Shown here piece by piece: positions 31,892 to 42,719 of a stretch of DNA of 64,000 bases. This stretch comes from Arsenophonus nasoniae DSM 15247 (GTDB lineage: Bacteria > Pseudomonadota > Gammaproteobacteria > Enterobacterales > Enterobacteriaceae), in NCBI RefSeq assembly GCF_000429565.1, contig NZ_AUCC01000001.1, positions 56,002 through 120,001 of the forward strand. Direction: 5' to 3'. Positions within the stretch are counted from its first letter, which is position 1; every line of letters begins with the position of its first letter. A program made the position numbers and the translations under genes. Under the pieces are notes generated by a model. The model was not told the origin of the DNA. It ran no database searches and saw only the letters and a program-made list of their open reading frames with translations.

Positions 31892-32478
31892 TATGATGTA
31901 ATAAACACCAGGGAATCTAATATTAAACCAAAAATATATAATATAGCAGTTTTTCTGTATGAACTTTCTATTTGAAATTTATCTTCTGGTTTTTATTTAT
32001 TACATGATATTTATTGTTTTCTTGAGCGATAATTATTGAATTTTAATTATTGTCAGTTTTTATTTAATTATGATTTTAATAAATTATTATAATTTATTTT
32101 GTTATTTTAATGATTCATAGATATATTAATTTAAATAAAATAATAAATTAACTCTTTAATTAAAAGACTGTTTTTTAGTAATTACAATTCATATAATCCT
32201 TTATTCAATAATCTTAAAATTTTGTAAGATAAATGTTTTTTAATAATGAAATGTAAAAATTATTTTAAAATAATTTAATTTTTATATAATGATTAATTAA
32301 GTATGGTAATTTAGATAATTATTATTTTTATAACGAATCACATTATTGATGTTATAAAAAACAAAACTTTAGCTAGCAAAAATATATTTTTTAAATAGCT
32401 TATACAAATATTAATTTTCATGTGATAAGTAATTAACAGTTTAAATAATTTTTATACTTTAAGATATTAATAAATTTA
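31892..32478. other. AT-rich non-coding interval
   Basis: About 590 bp of very AT-rich sequence without a supported gene on either strand. No clear terminator was found after the LysR gene. Confidence 0.5.
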
Positions 32479-32601
32479 TTATTTAGCACTTTTAAATCGA
32501 CTATCTTTCATCATTGATAATGATATTGCCAAGCAGCGATAAGCAGGGATGGTTTGATTATAGAGCTTGATCACTGCGAGTCGAACTTCTGGTTTATTAA
32601 T

Positions 32602-33410
32602 TTAACCTAAACTTTCCGCTACTGACAAATAATCAGTATAAATTTGGGGAGAGCCGGAGAAAGAGGCAAATTGTTTCCACTCTTTATACATAAGTTTAGT
32701 GTCCTGATGTGCCCGTGCAAAATGAAAAGCGTTATCAGTGGCTATATCTGGTTTGGGATAAAATAGATTAAGAGCTGCAAGACTTTCAATCTCCATCATT
32801 ACCACGTATTGATCTAGACGGTTTCCGCGCTCACCTTTTAATAAGCGAAATTTCCATCCTGGATAATCCTCTATTCGATGATGGTTTTCAGCAATAAAAG
32901 TTTCAAAAGTTTCTGCCTTAACTCCAGGCCGTAGCGCTAAGTTGTGGATCCCTATTATTCTGGCAATAGTCTCTTGGTTAGGTCGCTCCATATAGCGTGG
33001 GCCATAACAGACGGTACTTTTTTTATTTTCAGCCAGTAGTTGATAATCAGTATAAATAGTTGGAATTTCACTAAAAGTACCATAACGTTGCCATTCGGCA
33101 AGGATTTGATGGATTTTTTGTGGTTGTTCTTGCCAGAATTGATTCGCTAATTCTGTTTTGTTGCCGTCATTGGATTGATAGCGATTACGATGTTCAACAC
33201 TGTCTATTTCAAACAGCATCAGGTATTGTCCAACTCGCTTGCCGCGCAGACCTCGCAATAGCGTCCAGCGCCAACCTGGATAACATGGAAGATAGACACC
33301 TTTTTGGCGAACGAATGTTTCGAATTGCTCTGTTGTAATACCTGCCTCGGTATCGATTGCAACGTAATACAGACTGAAAACGGGTAAGGGCGAGTTATAT
33401 TTTTTTCCAT
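32602..33410 (-). pseudogene. Two-repeat hypothetical protein, frameshifted and prematurely stopped
   Basis: I do not recognise the family. The sequence encodes two homologous halves of about 130 residues. Each has a pattern like YPGWRWTLLRGLRGKRVGQY (first) or YPGWKFRLLKGERGNRLDQY (second), then an MxxFEI/MMEIES strand and a closing IYTDY, suggestive of paired dimeric alpha/beta-barrel domains. The best start, an ATG at 33410 preceded by AAGGAA, is one frame off and separated by an A7 run (33398-33408 region); eight As would join them. Without that start the frame only offers a TTG at 33462 with no ribosome-binding site. After the TAA at 32602 the same frame continues 40 more codons (NKPEVRLAVIKLYNQTIPAY onward) to a stop at 32479, suggesting a nonsense mutation. 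Probably a decaying gene. Confidence 0.65.
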
Positions 33411-33650
33411 GAATAATTTCCTTACATTTTGCCGTAGATAACGGGCTATGGCCTCGTGCCAAACATTATGTCATTAGGCATCCAGTATAATGTTCGCTGC
33501 CAATGAGATAGGGTGTCATGGTAGAGTATTGGCTGCTACTTATTAATAACGAGTTATAAATCTGTTGCCATAATAACGTTATTATGATTACAGATATGCC
33601 AGAAAAATACGGCATCAAAAAATAGTGTTGATTTTTTTAATTAAATAATG

Positions 33651-35075
33651 TTAACAAAATTGGGTATTAATAATGGACTCAATTAATATTGCCGCTTCTT
33701 TAGTTAAAAAAAACCTGTTATTATCAATGAAAATAAGTTTTCTAAGCTGTAATTTTGTTAGAGCATGATTAATAGTTTTATTGGTAAAAAAACTTTCTCC
33801 ATCAAATTTTGCTTTATAAACATTATCATCGACCGGGATCAAGCTAGATAATGCCATTTTAAAAGCATTTATTCTTTTTTGATCGTTTGAAAAACCTCTA
33901 ATGGAGTGACAAGGTAGTTGGCTTTTAATAATAGATTCTTTGTATTGTTTATAGTTTGTTATATTTATCATTTCAGAGGAGATAGATTTTGAACTTCCAC
34001 CTAATCCGATCGCTATCTCAGGGTATTGCTTATTAAGATCAGTAATAAGGCTTTTCCATTTTTCAGGATAAGTATTTTTCTTATAAAAATACATTGTCGG
34101 GTGTTCGTTATATTCCCTAGCTAGATATTTATCTATTAAATCTCGCATTTGATACTGTTTTCCTAAACTGGGTATCAATTTATCCGCATCAGAAATTATT
34201 TTTTTCTGCCACAAACTATCTCTCTCTCCCGATACGCCGGTTCTTGTTTCCATAAACTCTTTCATATGTAATTTAGTGCAAACAACATGAGAAATATTCA
34301 GTTTTTTTATTATTTCCATATCGTTTTTTACATCATCAACAGTTTGGCCGAATAAACCATAAATGAGGTCAACACTAATTAATTCAAAACCTAATGTATT
34401 AGCATCTGCAATGGTTTTAAAAAACTCTTCAGCAGTGTGTTTTCTGCCACAGGCTTTAATTAAATGATCCTGAAATGATTGAGTACCAAAGGATAATTTA
34501 GAAAAACCAAGTTCTTTTAACAACGACAAATATTCTTTATTTAGACTACCAGGCTCTCCTTCAAATCGCATAGTTGTGGATGAGAAGTTAAAATTATTTT
34601 TATAAAAATTTATTAATCTTTTTAATTCTCTATCAGGCAGAAGAGAGGGAGTACCGCCAAATATATTAAATTCGCCAATACTCACATTAGTTAGATTTGG
34701 CACCTGCTTTAACCAAAACGTAGCTTCTTTAATATTAAGGTCAACAATTTCTTTAAATAAACTATCAGCTTTTGCAGTGTTAGGGTTCACTATAACGGTT
34801 GGAAACTGACAAAAGTGGCATCGATAACGACAAGTTGGAATATAAACCCAGAGATGAATATTTTCTGCCTTTTTTATTTCCTTATTCATATCATTATAAA
34901 ATGAGGTTAAGGGATAATTATCGATATCGCCGGGGAAAATATGACAGCCAAAAGGATCCTTAACTACATATTCAAGTAAATCTGTATTTTCTTGTTTACT
35001 TAAAATATTGCATATATTTGGTTTAGGATATTTTTCATCAATATCATTAAGAGAGGCAATATAGGTATCTCGCAT
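33651..35075 (-). CDS. HemN/HemW-like radical SAM protein
   Basis: This 474-residue radical SAM enzyme resembles oxygen-independent coproporphyrinogen oxidase-like proteins. The cluster motif C-x3-C-x2-C is CRYRCHFC (Cys82, Cys86, Cys89). It is followed by FGGTPS, EGEPGSL and the HemN-type block ELGFSKLSFGTQSFQDHLIK through ACGRKHTAEEFF. The C-terminal HemN-like domain is present but diverged. The start overlaps the GT2 stop by one base, so it is the third gene of a tight operon. Heme synthesis is an unlikely role in this context; modification of a glycosylated product is the inference. The substrate is unknown. Confidence 0.82.
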   Translation of the reverse strand: MRDTYIASLNDIDEKYPKPNICNILSKQENTDLLEYVVKDPFGCHIFPGDIDNYPLTSFYNDMNKEIKKAENIHLWVYIPTCRYRCHFCQFPTVIVNPNTAKADSLFKEIVDLNIKEATFWLKQVPNLTNVSIGEFNIFGGTPSLLPDRELKRLINFYKNNFNFSSTTMRFEGEPGSLNKEYLSLLKELGFSKLSFGTQSFQDHLIKACGRKHTAEEFFKTIADANTLGFELISVDLIYGLFGQTVDDVKNDMEIIKKLNISHVVCTKLHMKEFMETRTGVSGERDSLWQKKIISDADKLIPSLGKQYQMRDLIDKYLAREYNEHPTMYFYKKNTYPEKWKSLITDLNKQYPEIAIGLGGSSKSISSEMINITNYKQYKESIIKSQLPCHSIRGFSNDQKRINAFKMALSSLIPVDDNVYKAKFDGESFFTNKTINHALTKLQLRKLIFIDNNRFFLTKEAAILIESIINTQFC

Positions 35076-36349
35076 TAGAACACTCCACCATTAGCAAAAT
35101 AGTTGTGTGCTTCTCCAGATTCTCTATCCTCGCAAAAATAATAAACAAATCTATTAAAATCTTTATTATCAATAGCATTAAAGCACTCAGGGATTGGTGG
35201 CGGATAGCCGATGTCTTCACCTACATAACGGCGAAGTGAGTTAAATATCTCTTCTTTAAATTCAAAATAGAGTCGGAAGGCGGGGGTTTTGTAAGAATGT
35301 ATGGGTTTGAAATCAGTAATACTGGTTTCATTTTTGATCTCATTAATTCTATTATAGAGATCCTTAGCAACCTCAGGTGTGAAAAAATTAATAACTTCTT
35401 GGTTATTAATCAAAATATTAGGATTTAATAACGCCGGTAATATAATGTTTTTCGGGATATAATCTTTTATTGAATAAAACCAAGCTTGTTGTGCATCATT
35501 AAGGCTTAAATCTTGATAATGATTTAATTGATTATCTAATGGCCTTACGTCTTTCATCGTAATAACGCCATTTTCACCATAGGCGATGCCATTAATAACA
35601 TCATATAATAAGGTATCTACTCTTCTACTATTAATTTTTACATATGATTTTGGTGAATATACTGGTTTTCCACCATAAGCAATAACTTTTATGCCAAAAT
35701 CCCAATCGTCAGATAAATGTTCGACAAATTTACCATTTTGTAATTGGTAAAATATTTCAATGCCATCAACAAGATCATACATTTTTTTTTCAACAGCAAA
35801 TCCTTTTCCATCGGGAAAGCCACCAAACAAGGAGAATGAAAAATCACGGCAGCGTAATGTTTTATTTATTTCTTTATATAAATTAGGCCGCTCGATAAAA
35901 TCATTTTTCTCATAAAAATAATTACAGGTACCTAAATCACCATCTTCGGTGATCATGGTATAGATAAGTTCGTCAAGCCAATATTGGTCTACAGTACAAT
36001 CAGCATCAGCTGAAACTATATAATGTTTTTGCCAGTTGTTAAATTGAACCCGTCGTTTTTCAGCTCGTAGGGATGCATAATCCATTCCTTTTTTTCTTGC
36101 TGAAGAAACGCCTTGAATTTTTTCATTAATAATATGAATATCAAGATTATTATATCTGTTTTGACAAGCAATAATTTTATTAACAGAATCATCGGTTGAA
36201 TTATTATCAACAAAAATTAATTCAGCATTACTCAGATCAAATAGTTTATATTTAAATTTTTGATTATAGATTGATTCTATGACACTTTCTAATCGTTCAC
36301 TTTCATTATAAAAAGGGAATACAATAGATATAAAGGTTTCTTTACGCAT
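35075..36349 (-). CDS. Glycosyltransferase family 2 protein
   Basis: This 424-residue protein has an N-terminal GT-A domain: ISIVFPFYNESERLESVIES, LIFVDNNSTDDS, and a DAD metal motif at 115-117 in IVSADADCTVDQYW. A further 200 residues follow that I cannot assign. No membrane segments are evident, so it is likely cytoplasmic. It is the middle gene of a three-gene operon with a GT4-like enzyme and a radical SAM protein. Codon use is strongly AT-biased compared with the core genes, suggesting acquisition. Confidence 0.85.
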   Translation of the reverse strand: MRKETFISIVFPFYNESERLESVIESIYNQKFKYKLFDLSNAELIFVDNNSTDDSVNKIIACQNRYNNLDIHIINEKIQGVSSARKKGMDYASLRAEKRRVQFNNWQKHYIVSADADCTVDQYWLDELIYTMITEDGDLGTCNYFYEKNDFIERPNLYKEINKTLRCRDFSFSLFGGFPDGKGFAVEKKMYDLVDGIEIFYQLQNGKFVEHLSDDWDFGIKVIAYGGKPVYSPKSYVKINSRRVDTLLYDVINGIAYGENGVITMKDVRPLDNQLNHYQDLSLNDAQQAWFYSIKDYIPKNIILPALLNPNILINNQEVINFFTPEVAKDLYNRINEIKNETSITDFKPIHSYKTPAFRLYFEFKEEIFNSLRRYVGEDIGYPPPIPECFNAIDNKDFNRFVYYFCEDRESGEAHNYFANGGVF

Positions 36350-36389
36350 AAATTATCCATATTAAAGGTTAAATATCTCATTTTTAATA

Positions 36390-37745
36390 CTAGATATTAA
36401 ATATTTTATTTATTACCTGATTAGATAATAAATTTTTTCCTATATTAAAATTATGTTTTACCAAAGCTGCTGTCTTATTTTGATCATTAATTAAATTATA
36501 AACTCGCTGGATAAAGTCGTCGTCCGGTAGTCCATCTTCTTTTGGCGAAATATTCATTAATTCAGTTTTAAAGCCATGTTGTCCATAAACTTCATGATAG
36601 TATTCGTAACTTGTAGATATATAACAACGATTATGACTAATTGCTTCTCCTATGGGATTACCATAACTATCATAATCATAGGATGTTAAGAATGAAACCA
36701 TATCGCTAGAATAATAGAGGTCTTGAATAGTGGGTTTATTGTTTTCATTTTCTATAAAATCATGTTGTAGTGGCCCAGAAAATCTTATAAAATTCTCTAG
36801 TTCTAATTCTTTTATATATTTCCTTAAATAATGTGAATAATCACTATTTTCTTTTTCATCACCAGCAATAATTAAATATATAGAGCATGATTTATTATTT
36901 TTTGTATATAAATCGTTAAGCTTTTTGACTAGGTAAATATCCCTTTCTAATTTTTTTTCAGGAATAATTCTAGTGGTTCTAGCGATTAAAAAATCATTTT
37001 TTGTTATATTAAATCTATCTCTTATATTTATTCTATCATGATTATTATTATTAAATAAATAAGTGTTACGCATAACATCAATATTGATATCCTGCTTACT
37101 CCAATCTTTTAGTTTTTTAGCTAATGAATTGTTTAACGTAACGTATTTTATATATTTTGATTTAATAGGTTTTATTGCATAATGCCAAGGTTCTTGGCCG
37201 TATTTTTTTGATAATGTTTCACTGTTCCACATTAGGTCATGATCTCGCCATAATACAAAACAGGCTAGATTTTTTTGTGAGCCATATTTTTCTATACTTT
37301 TATATAGCGCTTTAGTATAAATAATATTTTCAGGTAATGTTCCATTTTCAATGACCAGATGAGTAATCTGCAGTTTATTCCATATCTTAAAAATTATTTC
37401 AGATAACTCATTGGCAACAATATCTATTTGTTCAAGTAGTTTATTTTTCTCTATTAAATTTATTTTTGTCGTACATTTAATTAAAGAGTTATTTACTTTA
37501 TCAATAAATTCAGGAGTATAATTTTTTAACAAATGTATATCATTAATTCTTACTAATTTAAAATGTTTATCAAAAATTGATTTTTCATAACAAGAATAGG
37601 GTTTAGCAAAATTTCCTTTATCAATTTTTATGTCATAGCCTAATTCAATAAAGGATTCAAATCCTTTATTATTTAAATAACATGCTAATTTTGCTGCTTC
37701 AACTGTAATTCCTGAAACAGCTATAGCATCAAATGAAATAAACAT
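36390..37745 (-). CDS. Glycosyltransferase family 4-like protein
   Basis: This 451-residue GT-B fold enzyme has an N-terminal acceptor domain (AVSGITVEAAKLACYLNNKG) and a C-terminal nucleotide-sugar domain with ARTTRIIPEKKLERDI, LIIAGDEKEN, FIRFSGPLQHDF and YGNPIGEAISHNRCYISTSY, where the Glu pair typical of GT4 is expected. It is the first gene of the operon, 40 bases before the GT2 gene. No lipid anchor is seen. The acceptor is unknown. This stretch is among the most AT-rich coding DNA in the window. Confidence 0.83.
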   Translation of the reverse strand: MFISFDAIAVSGITVEAAKLACYLNNKGFESFIELGYDIKIDKGNFAKPYSCYEKSIFDKHFKLVRINDIHLLKNYTPEFIDKVNNSLIKCTTKINLIEKNKLLEQIDIVANELSEIIFKIWNKLQITHLVIENGTLPENIIYTKALYKSIEKYGSQKNLACFVLWRDHDLMWNSETLSKKYGQEPWHYAIKPIKSKYIKYVTLNNSLAKKLKDWSKQDINIDVMRNTYLFNNNNHDRINIRDRFNITKNDFLIARTTRIIPEKKLERDIYLVKKLNDLYTKNNKSCSIYLIIAGDEKENSDYSHYLRKYIKELELENFIRFSGPLQHDFIENENNKPTIQDLYYSSDMVSFLTSYDYDSYGNPIGEAISHNRCYISTSYEYYHEVYGQHGFKTELMNISPKEDGLPDDDFIQRVYNLINDQNKTAALVKHNFNIGKNLLSNQVINKIFNI

Positions 37746-38513
37746 AACTTTTTTTATAAGGCATATTAATTCCCTATCTTTTATTTTTTTGCTTTGAATA
37801 AAAAAATATTTATCATGTATAATATAAATATTTTCTTATTTTTTAATGATTATTAATATATTTTGTGATAAGCATCGAATAAAAATATTTGCAACAAGGA
37901 TAAAAGTAATTTTTGCTATAATTGAGATACAAATAAAAATCTTTCAAATAACACTTGTCATTTAACTTTAAATATATTTCAACTTTTTAACACATTAAAG
38001 TTTATATTAATTAGATATCTATAAACAGTTTATTAAAAATATTAAATAAAAACAAAAAAATGATTAATCCTAAATGTTATTAAAATAATTGAAACTAAGT
38101 AATAACATCTCTGAATAGAATTTTAGTAAAATTTCAATTTTTATATTTAAAGTTAATGGCTAATATAAATATTATTTTAATTTAATAAATATTTCTTTTA
38201 GAAATTTATGTTGATAATTGAATGACATAAAATCATTATCTGTTGTTTTATTCTAAATAATTAGAATAATAAAAAATTATTCTCAAGATAAATTGACATA
38301 AGTAAGTTATATTTATTTAAAAAAGAAAAATTCTCATACCGATGCTTATTAAAATTATAAAATTATCATTATATTATTCAAAATAAATAATAGTTTTTCA
38401 AAAAATTACAGTCATTTTGTTTTATATCTATTTTGTGATTGATCTCTATGAAATATGATTATTGATGAGATATTTTATATTTTATTATGTAAAAATATAA
38501 AATTATTGAAATT
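37746..38513. other. AT-rich divergent intergenic region
   Basis: This 768-bp interval separates the divergent glycosyltransferase and treB operons. It is almost pure A/T in places and has no supported small gene. No precursor-peptide-like frame was seen near the radical SAM operon. Confidence 0.5.
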
Positions 38514-39948
38514 ATGTTAAAAAATATCACAATAAGTCATGTTAATATTAACAAGATTATTTCTACGATTGGTGGTAGAAATAATGTTAATAGTTTTACC
38601 CACTGTTTGACTAGATTACGTTTTATTTTACATGAACCAGAAAAGGTAAATATAGAGGATTTAAAAAAACTACCCGATGTTAAAGGTTGTTTTAATCAAG
38701 CAGGACAACTACAAATTGTTATTGGTACCAATGTAGATAAATATTATAAAGCCATTCAAGAACAATTTGATATAACAAACTGTGACGACAATAAAAGAGA
38801 GTCCAAAAGAGCGATTAAAAAAAAGACAAAAATTTGGACACGTTTAATTACCAATCTTGCTGAAATTTTTTTTTCCATTGCTGCCAGCGCTTATTTGTGG
38901 CGGCTTGCTGTTGGGCTTGAGAAATGTTTTAGGCGAAATGCCAGTAGTAAATAATCAACCATTAATGGCATTTTATCCTACACTAAAACCGATTTATGAT
39001 TTCCTTTGGCTGCCTTGTGAGGCTATTTTTCATTTTTTACCGGTTGCAATTTGCTGGTCAACAGTAAAAAAAATAGGTGGAACGCCGATATTAGGTATTA
39101 TTCTTGGAATTACATTAGTTTCACCACAATTAATGAATGCCTATAATTTAGGCAGTCAGTTACCTGCTGTTTGGGATTTTGGTCTATTTACTATTCAAAA
39201 AGTAGGTTATCAGGCCCAAGTTATTCCCGCTATTTTTGCTGGCTTATTTTTAGGTTGGTTTGAAATATTCATACGCCGTTATGTTCCTGGTTATTTAAAA
39301 TTTGTGGTTGTTCCTATTGTTACTTTGAGTATTTCTGTTTTTGTTGCTCATGCAATACTCGGCCCAATAGGGCGAATGATTGGTAACGAAATTGCAGAAG
39401 TAGTCAGATTTGTCATGTTCGGTGGTTTTGCACCAATTGGCTCTGCTATTTTTGGTTTTACCTATCCTCTATTAGTAATCAGTGGCGTTCATCATACGAC
39501 GTTGGCCATTGATCTCCAGATAATGCAATCGCAGGGTGGAACGCCAATTTGGCCAATTATTGCACTTTCTAATATTGCACAAGCCTCTGCTGTGGTGGGC
39601 ATTATTATTGTCAGTCGTAAAGAAAATGAACGTGAAGTCACTATTCCGGCCGCCATTTCTGCTTATCTCGGGGTTACTGAGCCGGCGCTTTATAGTGTCA
39701 ATCTTTATTATCGTTTTCCCTTGCTCTGCGCTATGGTAGGTTCTGCCGTTGCCGGTTTTATTTGTGGTGTCTTTGGCGTACTTTCGAACGGTATTGGTGT
39801 GGGGGGACTGCCTGGTATTCTTTCTATCCAACCGATTTATTGGCTAGTTTATTCTTTTGCAACAATCATTGCGATTGTCGTTCCAATCATATTGACGATA
39901 GTGATTTACCGTTACCAACAACGAAAAGGCACACTTATTTCTGATTAA
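38514..39948 (+). pseudogene. treB: Trehalose-type PTS EIIBC (TreB), split by a frameshift
   Basis: TreB is the inner-membrane permease that imports and phosphorylates trehalose to trehalose 6-phosphate. The 5' frame encodes the EIIB domain with the phosphorylated Cys31 in FTHCLTRLRF and IGTNVDKYYKA. At a T9 run (38866-38874) the frame shifts by one: NLAEIFFSIAAS leaves the family, while the overlapping frame continues FFPLLPALICGGLLLGLRNV and all of EIIC (GGTPILGIILGITLVSPQLM, GVHHTTLAIDLQ, YLGVTEPALY). Eight Ts would give one intact 478-residue TreB-like protein. Both parts are otherwise undamaged, so this is a recent mutation, slippage-rescued, or a sequence error. EIIA would come from elsewhere (Crr). 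Confidence 0.88.
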
Positions 39949-39956
39949 AGGATTAT

Positions 39957-42719
39957 TTGACTAATACATTTTTAATAGTGAATTTGAATATGAATTATTT
40001 GCATGTTGTTTTTAAACCACAAGAATTAGTGGTTTACCAAGCCCAAATGAATAATAAATCTTATCCGATAACCTATCAGAAAATTAAAAAATTAGATTTA
40101 TTAGCGTTAATTAAGCAAATTAAATTAGATTTTCCCCATAATCAAGGGGGAATATTAAAAGGAGATGCGTTAGCGTTTTATTCGCCATTTTGTATAAAAA
40201 TTGCTGATGAAGATGTCGTTGACATGGAGAAATGTTTTGCTGAAATATTTAATGTTCCTTTCGTTCGAGCAGAGGCTTTGGTTGATAATGGTGAAGAAAC
40301 ATTAAAAAAGACTTTGGCAGAGAAACAACAAACAATAGGTTGGAGCATTGATTATTGCGGATATAATCCAGGTAAAGCGGAATATACCACTGAGTCTTTA
40401 TTGACCGTAGCGAATGGATATTTAGGATTAAGGGGTACATTACCTGAAATGGTAATCAGTGATGATACCTATCCGGCAACTTATCTTGCCGGGCTTTATA
40501 ATCAAGCTATTTCGGTAATAGATGACCACCAAGTGCATAATGAAGATTTCGTTAATGCACCCAATGCACAATATATCTCGTTACGTATTGGCCAGGGTAA
40601 GTTTGTTAATCTTACTGATTTTAAGGTCATTTCTCTTTATCGTCGATTAGACTTTCTGACAGGGATTTTATCGAGTGAATTACAAATTGAAGATGAAGAA
40701 GGGCGTCGCTTAAAAATAGATTGCCGAAAATTTACTAATATGGCAAGAATGACACACTACAGTATTGAGTATCAATTTTGTCCGTTAAACTTTTCTGATC
40801 AAATAACTATTTGTACCAAAACAGATGGCGGAACGTTTAATTATGGTGTTGAACGTTATCGTTCGCTCAATTCTTATCATTATGAGATAAAAGATTTAAT
40901 TGCTGATAAACATAAAACCTATTTATTAGCGCGAACCTATCAAAGTAAAATAGGTATTGGTATTTCGACAGAAATTAGCGGTGATTTCTTTGCGCCAGAT
41001 AGTGTCGAAAATAGGATAAATGAAAATAGTATTGTTCAACAAGTCGTTTTTTCTGCGGAGCAAGGCAACTGTTATCGGTTAGAGAAAAATGTAGCTATCG
41101 CAATTTCCACTGTTTTTAAACAAGATTGGCAGCAGGTAGATACATGGCAACTACCTAACTTTGCCGCTCAGTTAGCAGAAAGTCAGCTTGCCTGGCAAAC
41201 GCTTTGGCGGGAAAGTGATATTGTCATTGCTGGTGATATGATGGCGCAAAAACTGCTGCGTTTACATACCTATCATCTATTAGCCTCTTGTTCTCCTTTA
41301 ACAAATGGCAAACATAAATTAGATGTTTCTGTTACTGCTAGAGGTTTACATGGAGAAGCTTACCGAGGGCATATTTTTTGGGATGAGATATTCATTCTGC
41401 CATTTTATATTATGCATTTTCCAACAACTGCTCGCCAATTACTGATGTACCGTTATCGGCGATTACCTGCCGCAAAACAGGCCGCTTCACAAGCGGGTTA
41501 CCAAGGAGCTATGTTTCCCTGGCAATCGGGTCACGATGGTAGTGAGCAGACGCAAACCTTACATATCAATCCGCTGACAGGACAATGGGATCCTGATCAT
41601 AGCCACTTACAGTGTCATATTTCTTTAAGCATTGCTTATAATGTATGGTTATATTGGCTAAATACGGGTGATAAGCCATTTATGATCGACTATGGGCTGG
41701 AATTATTAATCGAGATAGCCAAGTTTTGGCTGAGTAAAACAGCCTGGGATGCGACGAGCAATCGATATCATATTGCTGGTGTGATGGGACCAGATGAATT
41801 TCATGAATATAGTTTAGGTAATAAAGAAGCTGGTTTGCAGGATAATGCTTATACTAATTTAATGGTGGCATGGTTATTTAATCAAATTGATATAATTGTT
41901 TTGTCTCTATCGAAACAAGACTTAAATAATATTTTAAATCGAGTTGATATTGATACTGACTTCTGGCAGCAATTAACAACCATTAAAGAAAACTTAGCCT
42001 TGTCGATTAATGAGCAAAATATCATAGGTCAATTTGATGGTTATTTTGCCCTTAAAGAAATTGATTGGCAAAAATATCGCAATAAATACGGTAATATTTA
42101 TCGGTTGGACAGAATACTGCGTGCTGAAGGGAAATCAGCTGATAATTACAAAGTGGCTAAACAAGCAGATTTGCTAATGATATTTCATAACCTGAGTCAA
42201 GACGTTGTAAAAAATTTATTAAAAAAAATGAATTATGCTACCTCTGATAATTATGTTGAAAAAAATTTCAATTATTATTTTTCTCGTACTTCCCACGGCT
42301 CGACATTATCTCGGGTTGTTCATGCTTCTTTGGCTGAAAATATTAAATTGTCAGCTTTATCATGGCAATTATATAAAGAGGCGCTATTTTCTGATTATCA
42401 GGATATTCAAGGTGGAACCACGTCAGAAGGGATTCATACTGGCGTAATGGCCGCTACCCTTAATATGACAATTATGACATATGGTGGGGTAGATATTCGT
42501 CAACCGTTATTAGAGATCAATCCTTCATTACCTAGTCATTGGCGACATCTCCAGTTTAAACTGTGCCATTTAGGTGTTAATTACCAATTTTTTATTACTC
42601 AAGAGAAGTTATTTGTGAGTTGTGATCGCGATACTGAAATACTGGTGAATAAGCAGGGATATCGGATTTCTGCCGGTAAAATTGCCAATATTGATTATAA
42701 AAATGAGGTAGTTGCATGA
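39957..42719 (+). CDS. GH65 disaccharide (phosphate) phosphorylase with N-terminal extension
   Basis: This is a cytoplasmic inverting phosphorylase of GH65. With a treB-type PTS upstream and beta-phosphoglucomutase downstream, the best guess is trehalose-6-phosphate phosphorylase giving glucose 6-phosphate and beta-glucose 1-phosphate, as in Lactococcus; maltose or kojibiose phosphorylase remain possible. The GH65 signature is GVMGPDEFHEYSLGNKEAGL, with general acid Glu614. Ordinary GH65 sequence starts near residue 130 (YTTESLLTVANGYLGLRG). The first 125 residues are an extension I do not recognise. Total length is 920 against about 760 for typical members. The TTG start at 39957 has AAAGGA at the right spacing; a later ATG at 39990 is an alternative. 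Confidence 0.85.
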   Translation: MTNTFLIVNLNMNYLHVVFKPQELVVYQAQMNNKSYPITYQKIKKLDLLALIKQIKLDFPHNQGGILKGDALAFYSPFCIKIADEDVVDMEKCFAEIFNVPFVRAEALVDNGEETLKKTLAEKQQTIGWSIDYCGYNPGKAEYTTESLLTVANGYLGLRGTLPEMVISDDTYPATYLAGLYNQAISVIDDHQVHNEDFVNAPNAQYISLRIGQGKFVNLTDFKVISLYRRLDFLTGILSSELQIEDEEGRRLKIDCRKFTNMARMTHYSIEYQFCPLNFSDQITICTKTDGGTFNYGVERYRSLNSYHYEIKDLIADKHKTYLLARTYQSKIGIGISTEISGDFFAPDSVENRINENSIVQQVVFSAEQGNCYRLEKNVAIAISTVFKQDWQQVDTWQLPNFAAQLAESQLAWQTLWRESDIVIAGDMMAQKLLRLHTYHLLASCSPLTNGKHKLDVSVTARGLHGEAYRGHIFWDEIFILPFYIMHFPTTARQLLMYRYRRLPAAKQAASQAGYQGAMFPWQSGHDGSEQTQTLHINPLTGQWDPDHSHLQCHISLSIAYNVWLYWLNTGDKPFMIDYGLELLIEIAKFWLSKTAWDATSNRYHIAGVMGPDEFHEYSLGNKEAGLQDNAYTNLMVAWLFNQIDIIVLSLSKQDLNNILNRVDIDTDFWQQLTTIKENLALSINEQNIIGQFDGYFALKEIDWQKYRNKYGNIYRLDRILRAEGKSADNYKVAKQADLLMIFHNLSQDVVKNLLKKMNYATSDNYVEKNFNYYFSRTSHGSTLSRVVHASLAENIKLSALSWQLYKEALFSDYQDIQGGTTSEGIHTGVMAATLNMTIMTYGGVDIRQPLLEINPSLPSHWRHLQFKLCHLGVNYQFFITQEKLFVSCDRDTEILVNKQGYRISAGKIANIDYKNEVVA

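Noticed and set aside
33219..33410. 63-codon minus frame with a good ribosome-binding site as a separate gene
   Set aside because: Only its first codons are meaningful. It joins the two-repeat protein frame if the A7 run had one more base.
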